The translations under genes and the position numbers were made by a program. The notes below the pieces were generated by a model. The model saw only the letters and a program-made list of their open reading frames with translations. It was not told the origin of the DNA and ran no database searches. Shown here piece after piece: positions 1-6,846 of a DNA stretch of 56,292 nt (its first letter is position 1; each line of letters starts with the position of its first letter). This DNA comes from a virus: IMG/VR virus record IMGVR_UViG_3300037847_000441, positions 1-56,292 of that record; one strand, 5' to 3'.

Positions 1-64
1 CACAGGCTTGGAACTTGCCCTTTTTCTTCGGAGCACCAATATCAACCCAATCACCTTTTGGGCC
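1..64. repeat. Left copy of 64-bp terminal overlap
   Basis: Bases 1-64 match bases 56229-56292 at 62 of 64 positions, with mismatches at positions 29 and 56. Read on the minus strand, both differences are third-codon changes (Pro CCG/CCA and Lys AAA/AAG) and leave the protein unchanged. Joining the ends across this overlap restores one full reading frame, which is what a circularly permuted genome or circular assembly gives. A long direct terminal repeat is not seen. Confidence 0.85.
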
Positions 65-91
65 TTTTCCAAACCATTCTTTTAAACTCAT
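1..91 (-). CDS. Small basic phage protein, N-terminal part (cut by window edge)
   Basis: The minus-strand frame starts at ATG 91-89 with MSLKEWFGKGPKGDWVDIG and runs off the left edge. Its sequence continues exactly into the piece at the right edge (56029-56292); joined, they give a protein of about 96 residues. The WFGKGPKGDWVDIGAP stretch followed by a Cys and a Lys/Arg-rich tail is a pattern I associate with small conserved proteins of marine phages; no function is known to me. The start overlaps the stop of the upstream gene by ATGA, so translation is probably coupled. It belongs to a run of very basic small late genes. Confidence 0.7.
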   Translation of the reverse strand, partial: MSLKEWFGKGPKGDWVDIGAPKKKGKFQAC

Positions 92-270
92 GCGTACTTA
101 CCACCACGTTTTTTATAGGTACGTACTAACCAACTGTTTGCATATGCGCTTGGATATACCTTAAATTTACGTTTAGCCTCTGCCTTTACTCGTGCATAGA
201 GACTAGGATTAAGCGGTCTAGGCGATCCTTTTTTTCTTTTTGTTTTTGGCTTTGCTCTTTTGATTGCCAT
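88..270 (-). CDS. Small basic conserved hypothetical protein (60 aa)
   Basis: Sixty residues, strongly basic. The N-terminus is a Lys-rich tail (KRAKPKTKRKK), followed by RPLNPSLYARVKAEAKRKF, PSAYANSWLVRTYKK and a terminal RGGKYA. The PSAY...YKK-GGKY pattern recalls a family of small proteins in phages and algal viruses; the family name was not verified. The gene overlaps the end of its upstream neighbour by 53 bases, and in both frames the shared DNA encodes Lys-rich residues. It lies in the late leftward operon among other basic mini-proteins, so a DNA-binding or internal-head role is possible but only inferred. Confidence 0.75.
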   Translation of the reverse strand: MAIKRAKPKTKRKKGSPRPLNPSLYARVKAEAKRKFKVYPSAYANSWLVRTYKKRGGKYA

Positions 271-532
271 CTTTTAATACCTTCTTTGCTTGTTTAGCTA
301 TTCGTACAACTTCATTCTTACCCATAACTTTTGCACGTTGTTCCATAACTGTAAGTATTTGTATTTTACGTGCATATGGTTTTTTAATTCGTTTAACTTT
401 AGCCACAGTAGCTCTTGCATCTGCTGGAGTAGCAAACTTTATACTAACTGTATCTTTTGGATTTTCATCAGTATAAAGTCTGCGTCCAGAACCTTTTGGC
501 TTTTTACCTGTGCCTTTTTTAGGGTCAGCCAT
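218..532 (-). CDS. Lys-rich hypothetical late protein (104 aa)
   Basis: A basic protein with a Gly/Lys-rich start (ADPKKGTGKKPKGSGRR), a central mixed segment (TVSIKFATPADARATVAKVK, then RKIQILTVMEQRAKVMGK) that could fold, and a poly-Lys tail (KSKAKNKKKKRIA). The start ATG overlaps the preceding stop as TAATG, and the 3' end overlaps the next gene by 53 bases. I recognise no enzyme motif. Its context among basic late proteins between the head-completion and tail genes suggests a virion or DNA-associated component. Confidence 0.75.
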   Translation of the reverse strand: MADPKKGTGKKPKGSGRRLYTDENPKDTVSIKFATPADARATVAKVKRIKKPYARKIQILTVMEQRAKVMGKNEVVRIAKQAKKVLKDGNQKSKAKNKKKKRIA

Positions 533-723
533 TACCTAGCACGACCACCACGAGAACGATACTTAGTAGCTTTACCACCACCCATGCGTCTTGCTGTGCC
601 ACCACGAGAGCGATATTTAGTAGCTTTGCCACCACCCATTCTTCTCAAAGCACCACCTCTAGACTTATACTTAGTAGCTTTACCACCACGCATACGTCTT
701 ACTGTTCCACCTTTAGACTTCAT
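532..723 (-). CDS. Arg/Gly repeat protein made of 18-residue units
   Basis: The protein is almost entirely a tandem repeat. Three 18-residue units of the form (K/R)S(K/R)GG-x-x-RRM-x-GGKATKY are followed by a truncated fourth (RSRGG) and RAR. The charge is extremely positive and there is no acidic residue in the repeat, so it is protamine-like in composition. The start is uncertain: ATG at 723 gives MKSKGG and overlaps the upstream stop; ATGs at about 741 and 762 in the same frame would add up to 13 residues. The stop overlaps the next ATG as TAATG. No known function; binding of packaged DNA or RNA is an inference from composition. Confidence 0.7.
   Translation of the reverse strand: MKSKGGTVRRMRGGKATKYKSRGGALRRMGGGKATKYRSRGGTARRMGGGKATKYRSRGGRAR
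541..720 (-). repeat. 54-bp in-frame tandem repeat
   Basis: About 3.3 copies of a 54-base unit that encodes the 18-residue GG...RRM...GGKATKY repeat. Copies differ mainly at third positions and at a few codons, so the repeat is old enough to have diverged and is held by selection on the protein. It also creates a long open frame on the plus strand that I take to be a shadow. Confidence 0.8.
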
Positions 724-1408
724 CTTCGTTCTTTTCATCATCTGGATCACACTCCTCTGCATATAAGTTGTTAAAAGTAATATTAGGATTCATATAACTA
801 TTATCTATCTCTGCTGAATGTACATATTGACTTGGTGTAAAATCTGGTGCTCCTTCTCCAGTAACCCATAAAGCAGGATTAGTTACTCTTACTCTGTTAT
901 TAGGCAACGCTACAATATTACCTGTAAATTCATCTGCATCTATAAGTTCTAATACATGTGATTGTTTATGTTGTGCTGGATCATCAGAAATATAACTGTC
1001 TGTATAATCTACTGTAAACATATAACGACCTGTATAAAACTCTCCATTTATTTTACAAAGCCACGGACTAGAAGATATTCTATCCATAACTATTACACTA
1101 TGATTTCTAGCAGAGCAGTCCCAAGGTTGAACAAAATGTGTAGGCATTAACTCAGGCCATTCATCTAACTCTGTGTCTGCTACTAATGCAGCTATTGGCA
1201 TCCTAGCCCACATAGCTCCACCATGTATATTTTCTTCTTCATCACATCCAGTAAATACTACTTGAAAACTTAATGATCTGTCTGGTATAGTATTAACTGC
1301 AAAAGCTAAAGCGTGTAAGTATTCTCCTTGATATTCTTCATGATTAGTTGTAAACTCTTTACGAACCCAACATTTAAAATGAGGGATGTTCGATATTAAA
1401 TAGGACAT
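713..1408 (-). CDS. Hypothetical late protein (231 aa)
   Basis: A neutral to acidic, Trp- and Tyr-containing globular protein, with no membrane segment or recognisable catalytic motif. It begins MSYLISNIPHFKCWVRKEF and ends with an acidic tail (ECDPDDEKNEDEV). It contrasts sharply with the basic mini-proteins on both sides. The length and lack of low-complexity sequence suggest a folded structural or accessory protein. Placed in the late operon between the 101-aa basic protein and the 18-residue-repeat protein. Confidence 0.75.
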   Translation of the reverse strand: MSYLISNIPHFKCWVRKEFTTNHEEYQGEYLHALAFAVNTIPDRSLSFQVVFTGCDEEENIHGGAMWARMPIAALVADTELDEWPELMPTHFVQPWDCSARNHSVIVMDRISSSPWLCKINGEFYTGRYMFTVDYTDSYISDDPAQHKQSHVLELIDADEFTGNIVALPNNRVRVTNPALWVTGEGAPDFTPSQYVHSAEIDNSYMNPNITFNNLYAEECDPDDEKNEDEV

Positions 1409-1414
1409 TTGATT

Positions 1415-1720
1415 TTAGCATCTCCATCTTCTACGTGCTTGTCTCAAGCGGCTATTAGGATTCTTAGCTGCTTTTGGAAACTTTTTCATTTGCCCCGCTG
1501 ATCTTGCACAGAAAGACTTTCGCCTTGCTGCTCTTTTTGCTGTTCTAGGTTTTGCTTCTGTTACGGCTGTTTGTAATTTAGAACCGGGATTCTTACGTCT
1601 GTATGCAGCTACACCTTTAGCAGTCATACCTGCACCAGTTTTAGTAGGACGTTTATGACCACCTTTAATGGTCAGTCCTTTCATACCTGTCCCTTTTCTT
1701 TTTCGTTTACGTACAGCCAC
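1415..1720 (-). CDS. Arg/Lys-rich conserved small protein (101 aa)
   Basis: A very basic protein with a Lys/Arg N-terminus (AVRKRKRKGTGMKG), a central MTAKGVAAYRRKNPGSKLQT segment, and a C-terminal block RRKSFCARSAGQMKKFPKA followed by NPNSRLRQARRRWRC. The AYRRKNPGSKL and SFCARSAGQMKKFPKAA strings are, to my memory, hallmarks of a small family found in many aquatic viruses (possibly DUF6321); function unknown. Two conserved Cys residues (in FCARS and WRC) could bind metal or each other. Its start abuts the stop of the 566-residue protein. Confidence 0.8.
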   Translation of the reverse strand: MAVRKRKRKGTGMKGLTIKGGHKRPTKTGAGMTAKGVAAYRRKNPGSKLQTAVTEAKPRTAKRAARRKSFCARSAGQMKKFPKAAKNPNSRLRQARRRWRC

Positions 1721-3420
1721 TATATTGCTCTTGGTTGATAGTTATATGGATTACGTTCTATTACAGACCCACCTCGTTTTCTACTCTCTTCTTCTCTAGC
1801 TAAAGGTTTAGATGCTCTAAGTGGAGCCGCAAGACCTACTTCTTTTAAAAGTCTAGAATAGTCTGGATTACTAGGTTCTATTTTTGCAACAACTTGCATT
1901 GTATAAAATTGTGCTTTAGTCATTCCTTGTGGAGTTTTAAGTTTAGTATCTATTAATTTTGGATATTTTTTTAATAAATCTTTTTCAACTTTTTCTGCTC
2001 TAATCTTTTTAGCTTTTTGTAAAGCTTTTTCCGATTTAGCAAGTCCTTTTGAAACACGCTTAACATTACCTTCTTTCTTTAAAAAATCTATTGGTATAGG
2101 GGTAGAAACACTTATCATTCTATCTGCAAGTGGAGCTTTTAAAGAAAGTCTTAGATTTGTTAATGGAATTTTAGCATTAAATAAATCATTTTCATCATTT
2201 ACAAAAGAAACACCAGTACCATCTTTTTTTATAGCAGATGTGTAATTAACTCCACCAAGTTCTATCGCATCTGATTTAATAGATCCTTCTACAATAGCTG
2301 GTTTACCTTTTAATACTTCTTTAGGATTTTCAACTCTAACATTATTTTCTTGTAATGCTTTTAAAAATTTTTCATTAGATTTTTTACCTGTAAATTTTTT
2401 TCCTTTAAATACATCATTTTTTAAATTAGTTGCACTATTTCCTCCAAATATTTTTCTTTTAAAAACAGCATTGTCTAAATTACCAGCAGCTTGTGTATTA
2501 GTTCTACGAACAGTCATTCTATAATTTTTATTTGGATTTACATTTTGAGTTTTTTTCATTTGATCAAATACAGCATTAAAATCTTCTTTACGCAATCCTG
2601 TAGATTCACCACCTACTTCTTTTAAAATTTTTGTATATTCATCAGGATTTAAATTACCAAAACCTACCTCATCTATACCTTCAATTCCTCTACGAAATTT
2701 AGAAGGATTACTATATTGATCTGCAAAAAGAGTACTTTGTCTGCCTTGCCCTGTACTTATTTTACCGGGTGATGGAGCTTTCTCTTCAGGTAACTTCTCT
2801 AAAATTTTTTTACCTAATTTTGATTTACCTAATTTTGATTCAGCTAGTTTTGATACTAATGTGTCTTTATTTAAATCTTTATCTTCTAATAATTTTTTTA
2901 AATTTTCTTTAGCAACTTTTTGATCAGCAACTGATATACCCTCTTCTTTAAATAATGCTCTTGCTTTTGGAGAATATCTAGCTTCTATAATATTAGCTAA
3001 TCCTTGTGATCCACCTTCTCCTATACCATATGTTTTTGCTATTGGGTTACCACTATAAAAATATTTAAGATAATTAGGTATTTGAGGCAAAGCTTGACTT
3101 GCTGCTGCTTTTAAACCAGCTTTAGTTACACCACCTGAAGGTACAAAAGGTAATAAACCAGCCAAAGCTAAACCTATATTTGTTGCACTAGGATCTTCTT
3201 TAATAGCCATAACATCAGCTACACCACCAGCGATATCTCCAACAATAGGAATTGGTGCTGTTAAAAGAGCAATCTTATCTTGAGTAGGCATTTTATCATA
3301 AATGTCTCCAAGTGTTTCTGAAAGACTTAGACTTCGATCAATATCAGCAGGTAACGGCTGAATATCTCTTTCAGTCGCTTTCATTTGACTTGATACATTT
3401 TCTCTACTGTCTATTACCAC
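1720..3420 (-). CDS. Large putative virion-associated protein (566 aa)
   Basis: The start is GTG at 3420-3418, supported by an upstream AAGG and by lying one base after the previous stop; the next in-frame ATG has no clear ribosome site. Residues about 50-110 are hydrophobic and Gly/Ala-rich (IALLTAPIPIVGDIAGGVADV, then GLALAGLLPFVPSGG), as in phage proteins that contact membranes. The rest is Lys/Glu/Asn-rich and probably helical or flexible. The C-terminus carries KRGGSVIERNPYNYQPRAI, a GG-x-V motif shared with other late proteins of this genome. A DNA-ejection or internal virion role is inferred only. Confidence 0.7.
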   Translation of the reverse strand: MVIDSRENVSSQMKATERDIQPLPADIDRSLSLSETLGDIYDKMPTQDKIALLTAPIPIVGDIAGGVADVMAIKEDPSATNIGLALAGLLPFVPSGGVTKAGLKAAASQALPQIPNYLKYFYSGNPIAKTYGIGEGGSQGLANIIEARYSPKARALFKEEGISVADQKVAKENLKKLLEDKDLNKDTLVSKLAESKLGKSKLGKKILEKLPEEKAPSPGKISTGQGRQSTLFADQYSNPSKFRRGIEGIDEVGFGNLNPDEYTKILKEVGGESTGLRKEDFNAVFDQMKKTQNVNPNKNYRMTVRRTNTQAAGNLDNAVFKRKIFGGNSATNLKNDVFKGKKFTGKKSNEKFLKALQENNVRVENPKEVLKGKPAIVEGSIKSDAIELGGVNYTSAIKKDGTGVSFVNDENDLFNAKIPLTNLRLSLKAPLADRMISVSTPIPIDFLKKEGNVKRVSKGLAKSEKALQKAKKIRAEKVEKDLLKKYPKLIDTKLKTPQGMTKAQFYTMQVVAKIEPSNPDYSRLLKEVGLAAPLRASKPLAREEESRKRGGSVIERNPYNYQPRAI

Positions 3421-3421
3421 A

Positions 3422-3565
3422 CTATACCTTTACATAAGTATCTTTATATTTTTGAATTAGATAGTAACATAAATCAGACCAATATACTTTAAAGTCTGTA
3501 TAGTCTTCACGATTAGGTTTAACTATATCATAATTTATTTTACTATTATCAATATCTATAGCCAT
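3422..3565 (-). CDS. Small hypothetical late protein (47 aa)
   Basis: A short frame beginning MAIDIDNSKINYDIVKPNR and ending DTYVKV. Its ATG (3565-3563) overlaps the upstream stop as TGATG, and its TAG stop is one base from the GTG start of the next gene, so it fills the gap exactly. The composition is tyrosine-rich and acidic N-terminally. No motif recognised. The perfect fit in the operon is the main evidence that it is translated. Confidence 0.6.
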   Translation of the reverse strand: MAIDIDNSKINYDIVKPNREDYTDFKVYWSDLCYYLIQKYKDTYVKV

Positions 3566-4380
3566 CAAAACATTTTGTCTGAGTAAGTAGCTTTACCATA
3601 ACCTTTTATAGCTTGGCCTACACCACGAACTTTACCACCTGCTTGACGCTTAATTCGACCACCTGCTTTATTTTCAACATCAGGTTCAAAAGCATCATCA
3701 CTTGTATCAAAAGTTAGTGTACCTAAAGGTGTCTTAACTTTACGCTTTGCACCCTCTAGTCCTTTTGCTCCTCTCATACCAACAGCACCTTCTAAGTATT
3801 CACCCATAGACATTGCTTCATCTTTAGGTTTAGCTTTAGGTTTAGCTTTAGCTTTTGGCTTCATTGCACCTGCATCAAATCCCCCTGCTGGAATTGATTC
3901 AGTAGCACGTTTTGGAGGTTTTGGTTTTCTTTTAGGTGTAGGAATATTAGGTCCAGAAGCTTTTGGAGGTTCTTTTTTTAGTGCAGAACCTATCGCAGCA
4001 GCAGTCCCTAAAACTGTTCCTGCTTTTAATAAACCTTTTGCCTGATCTTTTGCTGATTCTACATTCTTTTTAGGTGGTTTAGTTTTTTTAAGCATTGGTT
4101 TACCTGAAGAACTTAATTTTACACGACCACTTTTAGTTGTTTGATAAGCTTTATTAACAGGAACTGGTCTACTTCCCGGTCCTTTAGGAACATTTTTTTG
4201 AGTTGTTGCTAATTTATTAGCATCTTTAGCACTTATTTTTTTTGCTGGAGAACGTAATTTATTAACAGCAGCTTGAGATGCTTTTTTACCAATACCTCTT
4301 TTTATTAACATTTTAGCAACTTTAGGTGCTGCCATTCTAATTATTGAACCTATTACTATTGGTATTAATGGTAAAGCCAT
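3565..4380 (-). CDS. Lys/Ala/Pro-rich late protein with membrane-like N-terminus (271 aa)
   Basis: Starts MALPLIPIVIGSIIRMAAPKV, a short hydrophobic stretch, then a long basic Ala/Lys/Pro-rich region with repeats such as KPKAKAKPKAKPK (about residues 170-190). A second hydrophobic patch lies near residue 120 (AGTVLGTAAAIGSAL). The C-terminus has two GG motifs (AGGRIKRQAGGKVRGVG) and then GYGKATYSDKMF. The composition suggests a disordered, nucleic-acid-binding virion protein. Located among head-completion genes and translated from the usual late operon. Function unknown. Confidence 0.7.
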   Translation of the reverse strand: MALPLIPIVIGSIIRMAAPKVAKMLIKRGIGKKASQAAVNKLRSPAKKISAKDANKLATTQKNVPKGPGSRPVPVNKAYQTTKSGRVKLSSSGKPMLKKTKPPKKNVESAKDQAKGLLKAGTVLGTAAAIGSALKKEPPKASGPNIPTPKRKPKPPKRATESIPAGGFDAGAMKPKAKAKPKAKPKDEAMSMGEYLEGAVGMRGAKGLEGAKRKVKTPLGTLTFDTSDDAFEPDVENKAGGRIKRQAGGKVRGVGQAIKGYGKATYSDKMF

Positions 4381-4382
4381 AA

Positions 4383-4559
4383 TTAACCCTCCACCTTAAA
4401 GGATTTACCTTGAGTGTAGTCTTCATCTACAACTACATCTTGAGGCGGTCCTTTTACATCTGGACCTTTACGTGCAGCACCATAGCCTTGTCCAGTAGGT
4501 CTACCTACAATCTCATCTAAGTTATGTGGACGTTTAATTAATGTATGAGGTCCAATCAT
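4383..4559 (-). CDS. Small hypothetical late protein (58 aa)
   Basis: Reads MIGPHTLIKRPHNLDEIVGR, then PTGQGYGAARKGPDVKG, ending with an acidic to basic tail (VVVDEDYTQGKSFKVEG). The start has a good AGGAG 6 bases upstream and overlaps the stop of the 26-residue basic peptide as ATGA. It fills a gap between two accepted late genes on the same strand. No domain recognised; probably a small structural or assembly component. Confidence 0.65.
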   Translation of the reverse strand: MIGPHTLIKRPHNLDEIVGRPTGQGYGAARKGPDVKGPPQDVVVDEDYTQGKSFKVEG

Positions 4560-4636
4560 TTCTTTCTCCTCTTTTTCTTTCGTTTCTTTTTAGGTGGTTT
4601 AGATATCTGTTGTCTAACACTTGATCTACTAATCAT
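4556..4636 (-). CDS. Possible 26-residue ultra-basic peptide
   Basis: A short frame begins with ATG at 4636-4634 and ends with TGA at 4558-4556. Its last 11 residues are all Lys or Arg. The start overlaps the end of the upstream gene by 8 bases and the stop overlaps the next ATG as ATGA, the same coupling used by undoubted neighbours. Caution: the purine-rich end also supplies the ribosome site of the next gene, so part of the basic run may be forced by that. If translated, it would be among the most basic peptides in this genome. Confidence 0.4.
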   Translation of the reverse strand: MISRSSVRQQISKPPKKKRKKKRRKK

Positions 4637-4799
4637 CGTACATCATAGATACAATTTGACCACCTGTCATAGCAGCAACTATTCTGCCACCCTTTTTTGC
4701 ATATCCCATTTTATTAACTGTTTCTGGACTTTCTTTTTTTAAGGCTGCTAGTCCCGGCTGTGTTTCAGGATCAATAGGTTTTAAAGCTCCTTTTACCAT
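4629..4799 (-). CDS. Small late protein with GG-x-I-V motifs (56 aa)
   Basis: I take the start at 4799 (MVKGALKPIDPETQPGLAAL) because a Shine-Dalgarno-like AGGAGAG lies just upstream and the longer upstream frame is Gln/His-rich and overlaps the adaptor gene. The C-terminal half holds two copies of a GG-x-I-V pattern (KKGGRIVAAMTGGQIVSMMYDD minus its last residues), which recurs in other late proteins here. Function unknown. Sits directly after the 226-residue head-tail adaptor-like gene. Confidence 0.65.
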   Translation of the reverse strand: MVKGALKPIDPETQPGLAALKKESPETVNKMGYAKKGGRIVAAMTGGQIVSMMYDD

Positions 4800-4809
4800 G
4801 ATAACTCTC

Positions 4810-5490
4810 CTATGGTGCTGTTGGTTGTATTGTATTTGGGCCACCAGCAGGTGATGCTGCAACAGCCATATCATCTTGTCTTGTTCTTCTAGCTTGATTA
4901 CGTAGTGCTTGAATTTGCACTACATACTGTGCTTCCCAAAACTGTAGATTATTCCAATCTTTATTAAACATTGTAGCTTCCATTAAAGAAGCATAAAACA
5001 AAGCATTATAACAATACTCACTAAAATAATTAGTTGTTGTTACACTTGTTCCTGTAGCAGATGCTAAAGGTAGTGGTTGAGATTGAGTTTGTATTTCTGT
5101 TGTAATAACAGAGGATGGGGTTGGAACTATTTTTAATGTAAGATTATCTTTTCTAGAATAATAACGTGGTGTGCCAGTAGAAGCACTAACAGGCCAATAG
5201 TCCTTGACATATTCAAAAGTACGTGGTAATAAATTAGTAACGGTAGTTCCAGTGCTAACTACATAGTTTACATTGCGAACTACACGTACACGATCATTAA
5301 GAGTTACTGCACCAGCATTACCAGAAGATACAGAAACATTTGTAAATTCATCTAATCCAAAATCATCAAGATCTTTTACAAGACGAAACTCTGCTCGTTG
5401 TATAAAACCAGTAATAGCACTGGTGAATTCAGTGCCATCATTCTCAGAAGTCTCTTGGATATCTGATTTTAGTTGAGCAAAATTAGGCAT
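4810..5490 (-). CDS. Head-tail adaptor-like protein (226 aa)
   Basis: The N-terminus is helical (NFAQLKSDIQETSENDG), the middle beta-rich (TPRYYSRKDNLTLKIVPTP), and the C-terminus helical and Gln/Arg-rich, ending in a Pro/Ala tail. This order resembles phage head-completion or adaptor proteins that sit under the portal. The 224-residue protein at 55355-56029 has the same order of elements (P-x-x-YS...N...L...P-x-P), so the two may be paralogues or analogous connector rings. It lies soon after the major capsid gene, a common place for an adaptor. The role is inferred from architecture and position. Confidence 0.65.
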   Translation of the reverse strand: MPNFAQLKSDIQETSENDGTEFTSAITGFIQRAEFRLVKDLDDFGLDEFTNVSVSSGNAGAVTLNDRVRVVRNVNYVVSTGTTVTNLLPRTFEYVKDYWPVSASTGTPRYYSRKDNLTLKIVPTPSSVITTEIQTQSQPLPLASATGTSVTTTNYFSEYCYNALFYASLMEATMFNKDWNNLQFWEAQYVVQIQALRNQARRTRQDDMAVAASPAGGPNTIQPTAP

Positions 5491-5491
5491 A

Positions 5492-5854
5492 CTAACCTAC
5501 ATATAATGTAATCGTAGGAGCATCAACTCCTGATACAGATACACTTACAATACCATGAACAGGAACACCCATATCACCTATGTACATATCGTTTGAGTCT
5601 GTAGCACCTACCCGATAGTGGATAGCATTACCTTTTGCTGTTTTATTTGTAATTTGTTTACTACCTGATATTGCAATTTCACCTGCAACAGTAGAAAAAG
5701 TATGTATAGCAACAATACGATTAACTGTGGGTACAGGATTAGATCCATCACCCTCGCCACCTAGTGTTACTGTTGGTGCATCTACAAATCTAAATCCTGT
5801 TATGATTGCACCATCACTGCTTACATTGTGTGCTACTTTAATATTTGAAGCCAT
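5492..5854 (-). CDS. Beta-rich small virion protein (120 aa)
   Basis: A compact protein rich in Val, Thr, Ser and Gly, with alternating hydrophobics typical of a beta sandwich (GAIITGFRFVDAPTVTLGGE, ISGSKQITNKT, VSVSVSGVDAPTITLYVG). No signal peptide or membrane segment. Position immediately downstream of the major capsid gene suggests a head decoration, head fibre or head-completion protein. No family recognised. A hairpin that may lower transcription lies between the capsid gene and this one. Confidence 0.65.
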   Translation of the reverse strand: MASNIKVAHNVSSDGAIITGFRFVDAPTVTLGGEGDGSNPVPTVNRIVAIHTFSTVAGEIAISGSKQITNKTAKGNAIHYRVGATDSNDMYIGDMGVPVHGIVSVSVSGVDAPTITLYVG

Positions 5855-5877
5855 TTATATTCTCCATGTAATAAAGG

Positions 5878-5902
5878 AGGAGGTGACATAGTGCCACCCC
5901 CT
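5878..5902 (-). terminator. Hairpin after major capsid gene (possible attenuator)
   Basis: On the minus strand, AGGGGGTGGC (5902-5893) can pair with GTCACCTCCT (5887-5878) around a 5-base loop. That is ten pairs including two G-U. It is followed by CCTTTATT rather than a long T run, so partial termination or message stabilisation is more likely than a full stop. It lies 9 bases after the capsid stop codon and just before the ribosome site of the next gene. Confidence 0.55.
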
Positions 5903-5910
5903 CGCTCTTA

Positions 5911-6831
5911 TTAAGAACCAGCACTTCCAAAGAAGCCACGCCAATCAGATACACCAAAGCTATATCGCTCTCGTGCCTTAAAGCGCAAGTTACCAGTATC
6001 AAAGTCAGGCTCCATCTTTGTTTGAAGTGGAGAACGGACAAACATTTTCGTACCATTAGGAACATCTGTCTTAATGAAATACGAGTTCGTATCCGTAAAC
6101 CTGCGATTGATAAAGTAACCTTCTGGAATCATGCCCAAGTGACGAGTAGCGTTTATAGCGTTCGTATTTGGGTTTGCCGCTGCCGCACTCGTTTGAGTGT
6201 TGCCGGGGCTTGCCAAGATACGATCTGTAATCGCCCATGAGTCAACAGGAACATGAAGTGAAACAGCACTTGCACCAATCAAAATACCACGATCATCTTT
6301 GAGTTTCTGAATCGTGGTAAGAGCAGTTTCAAGTGTTGCTTCTGTAAGGTCAGCCGCCGCAAGAAGGTTAGACTGATTACCATCAGAGATTGTGGGGTGT
6401 GCGGCAGAAAAGAACGCAGCACCATCACCAATGGTGTCAGAGAAACCATTATTGAAAAGGTTAGCAGCTTTCACCTGTTTGGTATTCGCCATTGCACGAG
6501 CAAGGCCACGAGCACGAAGCTTGGCAAACGAATCATATAGATTGTCTTCCATTGCTTCCTCTGTGACAGCGAAGGCAAGAGCCACCGTCTCGTGTGTATA
6601 ACGAGCCGTGAAGCTTTCTTGTGCGTCATCAAAGATAACGGTTGCACCTTCACCCTTTACAGGGGCAGTACCAAAACCAGTGAAGAGCACTTCCTCTTCA
6701 AAAGCACGGTCTGAATTTTCAGTTTCATAGAGAGGTGCGTGTTCATCGTTGACCTCTCCATACTCCATCCCGAATACAGCATTTAGACCCGGAAGGAGTT
6801 GTTTGCTAATACTAGCTCTATTAATAGCCAT
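5911..6831 (-). CDS. Major capsid protein
   Basis: A 306-residue protein in the place expected for the main head subunit: after the scaffold and two small genes and before the adaptor. Features typical of HK97-fold coat proteins include the N-terminal arm, a helix with MANTKQVKAANLFNNGF, SAAHP followed by a long helix (TEATLETALTTIQKLKDDRG), the VPVDSW stretch, and a beta-rich C-terminus ending RYSFGVSDWRGFFGSAGS. The gene and its upstream neighbour are visibly richer in G and C and in preferred codons than the surrounding genes, as expected for a highly expressed product. A strong AAGGAGG precedes the ATG. Self-assembles into the procapsid around the scaffold. Confidence 0.85.
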   Translation of the reverse strand: MAINRASISKQLLPGLNAVFGMEYGEVNDEHAPLYETENSDRAFEEEVLFTGFGTAPVKGEGATVIFDDAQESFTARYTHETVALAFAVTEEAMEDNLYDSFAKLRARGLARAMANTKQVKAANLFNNGFSDTIGDGAAFFSAAHPTISDGNQSNLLAAADLTEATLETALTTIQKLKDDRGILIGASAVSLHVPVDSWAITDRILASPGNTQTSAAAANPNTNAINATRHLGMIPEGYFINRRFTDTNSYFIKTDVPNGTKMFVRSPLQTKMEPDFDTGNLRFKARERYSFGVSDWRGFFGSAGS

Positions 6832-6846
6832 AATAAACCCTCCTTA

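Noticed and set aside
1-64. Terminal repeat as a true direct terminal repeat of the virion DNA
   Set aside because: Sixty-four bases is short for a podophage terminal repeat, it lies inside a gene, and the copies differ; an assembly overlap of a circular map explains it better.
290-766. Plus-strand open frame of 158 residues over the basic genes
   Set aside because: Antisense to the 54-bp repeat; its Leu/Pro/Arg repeats are the reverse reading of the GG-RRM repeat. No ribosome site, and it runs against the operon.
4800-4874. Longer N-terminus for the 56-residue late gene
   Set aside because: The extension is Gln/His-rich and overlaps the adaptor gene; ATG 4799 has a ribosome site directly upstream.
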